A stretch of DNA of 64,000 nucleotides, taken from Pachyseris speciosa (lineage: Eukaryota; Cnidaria; Anthozoa; Scleractinia; Pachyseridae). The notes below the pieces were generated by a model. It searched no databases. It saw nothing but the letters and a program-made list of their open reading frames with translations, and was not told the origin of the DNA. Position numbers and translations under genes: made by a program. The stretch covers positions 888,501-952,500 of the forward strand of contig JAEMWC010000004.1 of assembly GCA_016490735.1 (NCBI GenBank), in the 5' to 3' direction. This document shows positions 57,788-64,000 of this stretch, piece by piece (within the stretch, counting starts at the first letter, position 1; each line of letters starts with the position of its first letter).

Positions 57788-58250
57788 CTATGCAGAGAGG
57801 CTTAGATTTAGAACCCCGGGCTGCATTTATATATGCCAGCGTAGCCAACCAAAACCAAGTCAATCTCTTCCCATCAGGGCTGGTAATAAATCCAAAATGT
57901 CCATGGTTGGGGTGCACTCCTGACCGAAAAGTGTTTGATTTGAATGCTGAGAAGCAAGGCCTTTCACCTTTTGGACTTTTGGAAAGGTCGTTAAAGAAGG
58001 TGCTACTGACTTTGCAAACGTGGCCTATCTTACAAAGGACAGAGATTCAAATGTCCTCAAGCTTAAAAGAAATCATGACTATTATTATCAAGTCCAATGT
58101 CAGATGGCATTAACTGGCCTTGAGTGGTGTGATTTTTTCAGCTACATCAATGACACTACCTTTTTTTGTGAAAGAATTATGTTTGATCCCATCTTTTCTC
58201 AAAGTGCAAAAGACAGAGTTGATTCTTTTTTCTTCACCTATTTCCTGTGA
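55538..58250 (+). pseudogene. SWIM zinc finger-YqaJ nuclease gene of the transposon
   Basis: Exon 1 55538-55565 (MATSPGPSA plus one base, inside the inverted repeat), exon 2 55914-56054 and exon 3 from 56177 join in phase through GTAAGT/CTAG and GTAAGT/ACAG. Exon 3 encodes VSYEQGSANITAKCYRSM and a SWIM finger, CSCVAGLGGYCNHM. Downstream comes RITASKFGQVAKRQSNFDN, the start of the YqaJ domain, and after an inserted LINE fragment (57032-57786) MQRGLDLEPRAA, NPKCPWLGCTPDRKVFD (catalytic D) and GLEWCDFFSYIND up to the stop at 58250. Lesions: TGA at 56911-56913 where family members have Trp, a +1 shift just after, the LINE, and a shift near 57980. An out-of-frame ATG at 55524 is not used by the reading frame. 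YqaJ proteins are PD-(D/E)XK nucleases; the role in transposition is inferred. Confidence 0.85.
57032..57786 (+). mobile_element. 5'-truncated LINE fragment in the YqaJ gene
   Basis: Encodes the C-terminal part of a CR1/Jockey-like RT (DAVLKPSFLYGSSVWSS, RLQKRAARVIL, CALIYKRLKGNTPNYLNEL, FRSIRDWNSLPRSLR, FKTSLFKKF, stop at 57560). It has an AT-rich 3' UTR with a TTAA/TTTA run (57585-57620) and a CTA/TAC repeat tail (57755-57786). Removing it joins VVTA to PMQRGL in the YqaJ frame. Confidence 0.85.
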
Positions 58251-58413
58251 AGTACACAGTAACCATTACAACAACAGCTGTACATTGCTATGTGTTTCCT
58301 TGTTTTAAAGTGCCCACAATTAATTGGTACACAGTCAATGTAACATAACAAGTATAAACTCTTTATTAAATGATTCCTGGCTTATATGATTTGGTCTAAT
58401 ATTAACTAACCAT

Positions 58414-60564
58414 TCAGTTGTCATTGGTATCACTGTCATCTGTGTCTTTGATTAGTGCACCTTGAAAGTTAGTCAACAAACAAGCAACCGTGTACAGTTG
58501 ATTGACAGATCCCAGTATAGACAATGAAATTTCTGAGTCAAATAGATGAAATTCCTTTATCCTTCTTATTGCACGTTCCACATGAATTCTAACTTTTGCA
58601 ATAGTTTTTGTTTGCAAAACATCCTGGGCTGAGAATTGAGTTTGGCTCTGAAGAAAGGGAGGCAAATTCAGAGAAACTTGTTTACTCCTTAAAAGATCTT
58701 CAATATCAAACCTTTTATCCGCCATAACACTGTCGTGTGCCTCCAGAAGACCTAAAACGCCAGAACAACGAGTTATTTCTTTGTCTGATATTGAGCCAGT
58801 GTTAAGACTGGAAACAAATGTGATGGCCCCATGAGGGGCAATCCCAATTAACCCTTTTAAGGTAGTGTTAGACTTGTACGATGAATACAACTGAGACTGT
58901 AACAACAATGATGAAGGGGTTTGTGCGTAGATTTCAGTACAATCAATGATAACTCGTGTTGATGGATACAGCTCTTTGAAGCTAGCTGGCATCAGTTCAT
59001 TAATGCACTCTCTGGTTGGCCATATTGGCTGATTGCCAAGGAAAAAGTACAAAAAATTGGCCCAAGTTGTAATTTTCCTACTTACACTGGCAACATGTAA
59101 TTCAAAACGCTGGGCAAGATCCAGCTCAAATAAACCAAGTTTCAATCGAACACAATAAGAAAAGCTCATCTATCAGTTGCATCTTGCGAACACCTGGCCT
59201 GTTTGTACCTATTCCTGAAGCATACACATAAACCATTGTTTCTGCTGTTGGTTTAACAAGCTCAAAAAATAGCTTAAAGTGATCATAGGTTGGAAAACCT
59301 GTGTAAAATTTCACAAGAGCATTGTCTTTGGAGAACCTTTCCAGGCCAAACCGACTGATTCTAAGATTTGTCTCTAGTTCTTGAATTTTTGCATTTGATG
59401 ACTCCTTTGTGGCAGCAGCAGCCTCCTTGAATGCTCTCATCTCAGCCTCCTTTTTGCTCACGTCCAGCTGAGTTATCTTCAGCTGCTCCTTTAGGATTTG
59501 AATCTCATTCCTTGCAGCCTCATAATCTTGCTCTAGTTGAGATGGTTCTTCAGGTGGCTCGGGTTCCATGTCACTCTCGTCTTTTGTGTCTCACTAAAAG
59601 GAAGAAGTGTAATAAACATGTAGAAGACATAGACATACAGAGAAAGAAATCAGGCATTACTGATGTAACAGGCTACAGGAAAGTGGAGCAACATATTATT
59701 ATTATTATATTATCATTATCATTATTATTATTATTTAAAAAAAGTAGATCATATATTGTAAATGACCTCTAATGCTCTCTACCCACAGTTGAAATCATCA
59801 CCTCTCAACATGTCTTACAATCTTTCTTCTTTGGGTTGTTCTCGCAGACCAATTAAAGACAGAAGGGACAGAATCTTTTTTCAAATTTCGGCGACCAGCC
59901 CTGTCTGGGGGGCGATAATCTTCATCTGAAAAATGTGCAGAGCAAACCCTGGTGCCTTCAGTGAGCTGTAAAGAAATATCACATTACATGTAATCCAAGA
60001 GCATCACAAAAACAACCACACAGATTGAATACAACAGTACATGTAATGCAGCTTCATAATTACTGCTATTAGTTGAAGTTAGTACCTACCTGAAAGCTTT
60101 CACTAATGTCTCGTCGAATTTTTATGATCCACCTTGCTCTAAGTTGTTCGTTTTTCTTGGGAAAACGGTGAAAAGACAAAGAGCTGTTGTAACGGGAGTC
60201 GTTGTTACATAGTGGAACACAACAGTGCAACGCAGAACCTCGTTTTTTCTTGTTAGCAGGTTCTAAAACAGAACAAAATATTGTTCTCAGTTTCGAATTT
60301 ACAATCCGTACAAAAGGTGAGTATTTGACCACTCAGTTGCGGTAAAAATTATGGCGAGCGGGAAGGTAAACAACACTAGTCGTAGTTGACGAACTTAAGA
60401 AAAAATCAACACAAAATTGGAAATAGAGATCATAAACTTCTAGATTCAAGCCAAGATAATTCCTTTCACTGAAAATAGTTTTCTGTATCGCTATTTACGT
60501 TTTATGTGATCGAAATACGACTGTAAAATAACTTACTGGCACTCGGTCCTGGAGAAGCGGCCAT
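58414..60564 (-). pseudogene. THAP-DDE transposase gene of the transposon
   Basis: Exon 1 is 60564-60537 (MAASPGPSA plus one base, inside the right inverted repeat; donor GTAAGT). Exon 2, 60262-60090, joins in phase and encodes the first half of a THAP C2CH finger (CCVPLCNNDSRYN, LSFHRFPKK). Exon 3, 59965-59819, gives the second half (VCSAHFSDEDY, DSVPSVFNW). The last exon (from about 59576) has a coiled segment, a helix-turn-helix region (FYTGFPTYDHFKLFFELV, GVRKMQLIDELF) and the DDE_Tnp_4 core: VIIDCTEIYAQTPSS (D), VMADKRFDIEDL (D), VERAIRRIKEF (E), stop at 58414. A frameshift near 59150 separates the HTH and DDE parts, so the copy is probably inactive. THAP fingers bind transposon ends in related families. 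The exact start of the last exon is uncertain. Confidence 0.85.
59696..59738. repeat. (TTA)n / TTATCA microsatellite
   Basis: Imperfect TTA repeats in the last intron of the transposase gene. Confidence 0.8.
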
Positions 60565-60812
60565 ATCGATCTTGCCATATATTGGGGCTTTTGCCGGGCT
60601 TTTACTCCCAGGAAAAAGGTAAATCAGAGGAAATCGAAGCTCAATGAAACAAAAGTCACAATAGTTCTCTATTGCCGTCCTTAAACTTCAAGTGTTTTGG
60701 GGTGTTTTCCACTTGAATTGACACCACATGAGCGTGACACTGGTTTGCTTGCTCACCAGCAGTGCGTTGCTATGTGGTATCCAAGCACGTGATCAAGTCC
60801 TGCAAAGAGCCT
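60351..60812 (-). repeat. Right terminal inverted repeat (462 bp)
   Basis: Partner of 55268-55751. Contains the transposase first exon on the minus strand. The exon differs from the left copy at two bases (ACT/GCT and the last base G/A), and the splice donor is preserved. Confidence 0.9.
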
Positions 60813-61313
60813 ATTTCATCTTTAAGTTTTTTAGTTGTTTCCCTATTTTCATATGAAAGAAAACGTACTTGTTCGTTCAATTTTGTTCATTACTTGGACG
60901 AGTCCTCTCGTGGAGTTTATTTTCTGGCTAGAATAACCACAGTGACGATCTTCAGAAATAGAAGTAGGTGGCAACCAATGCAACAAGAGAAGCTTAGAGA
61001 GACTCCTTCTCAAAGAAAACGCGAGAATTTCAACAATCTTTTACTCTCCTCAATTCTGATACGAAGAAGCCACTTTAGAACCTTGGCCGGGAGAAACCTG
61101 GAGTTTAGAATGACACAATAAATCCTTGGTGCCAACCTTAACCGATTTTTAATCATTTCGATAAAAGAAACCATTAACAGTCCATTACAATTTAATTTCA
61201 ATGTTAAGCGCACGTGCAAATAAGACGATTAAAATTCCCTGCGATCAGGTGAAAGGACTAAGGGATATTTTATTAAAAATACAATGTGGGAGGTGCGGAG
61301 TGATTAAACTCCT

Positions 61314-61553
61314 GAGCCCGGTTGTTCGAAAGCCGATTAACCCTTCTCCAAGATTAAAAATTAACCAAGAACTTTATTTCTCTATCCACCAACGTTGTTT
61401 AACGCTCAGTATTCTGCAAAATTTTAGATTAGAGGACATCAATCCTGAAAAGCAAAAAGCAGCACAAGAAACTTGCATCCAAAAGTTGAAAACTGCAACC
61501 AAAGTTGGCGCTAATCCTGGATTAAGTTAATCGGTTTTCGAACAGCCGGGCCC
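61314..61553. mobile_element. 240-bp MITE
   Basis: Ends GAGCCCGGTTGTTCGAAAG and the complement of AACAGCCGGGCCC match with few changes (CCGG.TGTTCGAAA.CCGATTAAC shared). No coding. It lies in an intron of the minus gene. Confidence 0.75.
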
Positions 61554-62497
61554 TGATTATTCTCATCGCATGCCATCTTTTCTTCTTCTTAAGCAAAACG
61601 GTTTATAAGAGCAGCGAAACAAAATTCATTCAGTGAGAGCTGAGAATTATTAAGCACAAGTTTTTGCGCTGGATTTTATACTACTTAAGCTTATTTTGAG
61701 AAACGGTAAGTTCAATGGAAAACAAAATAGAAGGATAACACTAGATTAATTTTTGTGAGTAAAAAAAAAAAAAAGAAAGAAAGAAAGAAAAAACAAACTC
61801 ACCATTCCTGAAACATCAAATTTGTGGCTGAAATAAATCCGCAGCGCAGAGGCCTGGTCATCGCTAAAGTTGTCTTCTTCTCCCTCGCTAAACTCTACCA
61901 AAGCCTCGCGCATTTCTTTCAGCGTCATAAAGAAGGGTGGCGGCCATTCCTGCCCTTGGTGTTGGCTCTCTTCCCATCCTTCTTTCTTCAGCTTCTTTAA
62001 AGCCATCTGTCTTCCAGAAATTTCCCCTGCAGGCCTTCTCCTTTTCTTTACACTGGACACTACCAGTTCTTCATCTTCCGTTTCTTCATCGCTTTCACCG
62101 TCCAGCCTTTCAAGTTTTTTTATGAATGCATTAGCATTCGCAAGGTCTTTGTCCTCAAACAAACGCGAAAAATCGTTGTCTTGTTTAAAAGACTTAATAA
62201 AAAGGGGATATCTAACTACATCGTTCACGACTGTAATCTAAACAAATAAAGAAAGAAAGAAAAATTAACATTAATTCTTATCTCTCTCTCTTTTTCAAAC
62301 AGTCCACCATTATAAACAGTAAAAGAAGAAAAGAATGAATGAACCTATTCTGGGCAGAATCTTACCAAAACTTTGTCTTCTTGGGCGATTACTGTGTCTA
62401 CTTGTCCGTAGTCAACATCATCTATCTCTACATACATGTATATGGTAACTGCGTTGTGAAAACTCTGCCTGGACAAGGTCCAAACGGAACCCGCCAT

Positions 62498-62708
62498 CTC
62501 ACATGCAGAACTGCAAAAACCACTGACACAGATCTCCAAAAATCCCGCGATGGCGAAGTGACTGGACAAACCCAAGAAAAACCGGTTATAACCAGATCTG
62601 ACCGGTTAAAAACCAGTTTCAAATTCGCCATGTTCTAAACGAGTGGGAATCTGGGTACGATTTGCGACCACAGAGCTTCTCGGGATCGTTTGGAGGGACA
62701 GCAAAAAC
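62498..62708. promoter_or_regulatory. Divergent promoter region
   Basis: The start codons of the minus gene (62497) and the plus SAP-SWIM gene (62709) face away from each other across 211 bp. No TATA box is apparent. A pair of ACCGGTTA words on the same strand, about 20 bp apart (62581-62609), could be regulatory. Confidence 0.5.
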
Positions 62709-64000
62709 ATGGCGGACAGCAACAAGCCACCTGCGAAAGGCGCTCTCAAGGTTATTCTGACTGAAGAAGATATACCTGGTGCAAAAATTCCTCGCGAAAC
62801 TGTACAACAGTGCAGCGTTGTTCAATTGAAAAGATGGTTGCTGTGCAGAGGAGCTAAGACCACGGGAAATAAGAAAGCACTGGTGACAAGGTACGTAGGT
62901 TCACTCGAGGTGTAGTTAAGTTTCATATGTAAACTTACCTATATCGAAGGGTCAATTGTGTTCTTTTATTTCATTCATATTTCATATTTGCAGAATTGAA
63001 GATTACATCAAGCACGGACTAGATGTTAAATATCTCCGTGATCCAGACGGAGGACTCAACCTACTACGCAAGAAGGTTAAACTTGGTGTACTTGAGCAGG
63101 AAGAGCCGCAACTCAGCCAGTCCTTTCCAAAAGAAGGTTACAAACCTGATCTAAACGGTCTCCCTAACATATCTTTTGGAACCGTTTGGCGGTTTATGAT
63201 TGAAGGAGTTGAAAGTAGAAAACAACTTTCTACTGCAAAGCCCCTAGTCAAGGGATTTAACTTCTTTAAGTCAGGGCATGTTTTATACGTTGGATATCTG
63301 TATGAAAATGGAAAACATTGCGTAAAAAGTCAAGTTCTGCCGTCTATGAAAAAAGATAAAGTCTACACCTGTTTTCTGGTATTGACATCCATTGGCAGTG
63401 TTTTAAAAGCACATTGCAAATGCCCCGCCGGTATTGATGGCCGCTGCAACCATGTAGCATCTACATTGTTTGCCCTTGAACAACATTTTAAGGAGAGAAA
63501 AAAAACTAGTTCTGTTGGAGATGAGTCCTGTACATCTAAACCTTGTAAGTGGAATGTTCCAAGGAAACGTAAGGGTCCGGTATCACCTATCTCTGAAATT
63601 AGCTTTGTCAAGCATGACTATGCAAAAGTAAAGAAAGCCAAAAAGCCAAAGCTAACCCCATATGCAACACAACATGATACCTGTGTATCAAATCAAAAAA
63701 TGTGGCCAAGTGAAAGATTACAAAACTTTTTTGAGGCTTTAAAAGAATATCAAATAAAATCCAGAAAAGCTGTTGGATGGACACATATTCTTCCTCAAAA
63801 AGTCAATAATCTGGAAGAACCACTCATCTCACCTATCAAAGATCATCCAATATCAGCTGATGAACTAAGAGTGAGATTTGAGAAAGTGAAGAGGAACATT
63901 AATTTTGATGAAGAAAAGATAAAGAAACTAGAAGAGCAAACACGAGGGCAGTCAAACACAAATTTGTGGCATCATCATAGGCAGCCCAGAATTACTGCTA
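62709..64000 (+). CDS. SAP-SWIM domain protein (5' part, likely YqaJ family), runs off the window
   Basis: Exon 1 62709-62890 (60 codons plus two bases, donor GTACGT) and exon 2 from 62994 (acceptor TTTGCAG) join as an Arg codon and stay open to the window end. Exon 1 has a SAP-like DNA-binding helix pair (VVQLKRWLLCRGAKTTGNKK). Exon 2 has SFGTVWRFMIEG, a SWIM finger (CKCPAGIDGRCNHVASTLFA), KPCKWNVPRKRK and, at the end, EEQTRGQSNTNLWHHHRQPR, which in this family directly precedes the YqaJ nuclease (RITA). The nuclease part should lie just past the window. It resembles the nuclease gene of the transposon at 55268 but has a different N-terminus and is intact so far as seen. It may itself belong to a transposon. 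Confidence 0.8.

Larger units (their letters stand above)
55268..60812. mobile_element. Two-gene DNA transposon (THAP-DDE plus SWIM-YqaJ), ISL2EU-like
   Basis: Long terminal inverted repeats start AGGCTCTTTGCAGGAC (left, 55268) and end with the complement (60812). AT occurs just outside both ends (55266-55267, 60813-60814); TA with one base trimmed fits equally. It carries a SWIM-YqaJ nuclease gene (plus) and a THAP-DDE transposase gene (minus), which run inward and end tail to tail 163 bp apart. A DDE transposase with a YqaJ nuclease is, as I recall, a feature of ISL2EU elements (PHIS group). The insertion splits a coding exon of the surrounding minus-strand gene. Both genes carry lesions. 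Confidence 0.8.
49099..62497 (-). pseudogene. Spliced gene with coiled coil and C-terminal barrel-like domain, one exon split by a transposon
   Basis: I do not recognise the family by name. Supported exons, 5' to 3' on the minus strand: 62497-62366 (44 codons from ATG, donor GTAAGA); 62237-61803 (145 codons; acidic patch, basic KKRRRP, SALRIYFSHKFDVSGM, donor GTGAGT); a 46-nt exon now in two parts (60842-60813 and 55265-55250) that encodes KKLKDEIAEKDK; 51526-51455 (24 codons, HQLKSQHKQAAAELQELR, coiled coil); a 24-nt microexon 50977-50954 (MPTNSKQK); and 49398-49099 (DYDLCKLSVGECVAVVYEDH, FLSESAHNALFYWPQVPD, stop). All listed junctions are GT-AG and most are phase 0. At least one exon between 61803 and 60842 is unidentified, since the split exon needs two bases from it. 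The last domain looks like a Tudor/chromo-barrel-type fold common at the ends of transposon-related cnidarian proteins. The 5.5-kb insertion in a coding exon should inactivate the gene. Confidence 0.55.

Noticed and set aside
61201..61530. 109-aa protein
   Set aside because: Two thirds of it is a MITE with clear inverted ends; no domain.

Overview
The window looks like AT-rich eukaryotic DNA from an anthozoan cnidarian, probably a coral. The grounds are spliced gene models with GT-AG introns, the mix of repeat families (piggyBac, ZNF862-like hAT, CR1/Jockey-like LINE, L1/Tx1-like LINE, Penelope-like elements, Ty3/Gypsy, SWIM-YqaJ genes), a tRNA-headed repeat whose head and tail I recognise as common in hexacoral genomes, and several fragments of protein families I know mainly as multicopy genes in cnidarians. 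No operon-like gene order, rRNA or CRISPR array is present. The species call is inference.

Layout. 0-12 kb: decayed fragments (DUF7869-type gene, LINE tails, a BEN-domain gene model, short inverted-repeat elements, a YqaJ nuclease remnant) and, at 10352-10436, a canonical type I hammerhead ribozyme inside a ~255-bp repeat that is partly tandem. 12.1-21.6 kb: one 5'-truncated LINE split twice, first by a complete piggyBac element (12385-14740, TTAA on both sides, intact 563-aa transposase) and again by a complete hAT element (16363-20731, two-exon transposase of about 904 aa). Removing both restores the LINE reading frame at each junction. 23.7-30 kb: a minisatellite, then an L1/Tx1-like LINE with both ORFs open (minus strand), bracketed by 456-bp direct repeats that differ at one base. 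30-37 kb: decayed Penelope-like elements with GIY-YIG remnants and hammerhead-like motifs, other decayed genes, a pogo/Tigger end and a minisatellite. 37.3-42.3 kb: a Ty3/Gypsy element with 145-bp LTRs, a GTGTC target duplication, a frameshifted gag and one stop in pol. 42.5-45.4 kb: two diverged copies of a ~0.87-kb repeat; the second carries a 1015-bp TTAA-flanked piggyBac-type element and the first preserves the empty site.

49-64 kb is the richest part. A minus-strand spliced gene (coiled coil plus a C-terminal barrel-like domain, exons between 49099 and 62497) appears to share a short divergent promoter with a plus-strand SAP-SWIM gene that runs off the window. One exon of the minus gene is cut by a 5.5-kb two-gene DNA transposon (55268-60812). 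That element has long terminal inverted repeats, a THAP-DDE transposase gene on one side and a SWIM-YqaJ nuclease gene on the other, running inward and meeting tail to tail. Both genes use a nearly identical first coding exon that lies inside the inverted repeats, so one repeated promoter/exon cassette drives both proteins. The architecture resembles what I recall of ISL2EU-type (PHIS group) elements. The nuclease gene is broken by a stop, frameshifts and a LINE fragment; the transposase gene has one frameshift.

Long stretches (7.4-9.0 kb, 45.4-49.1 kb and most introns of the minus gene) hold nothing I can recognise.
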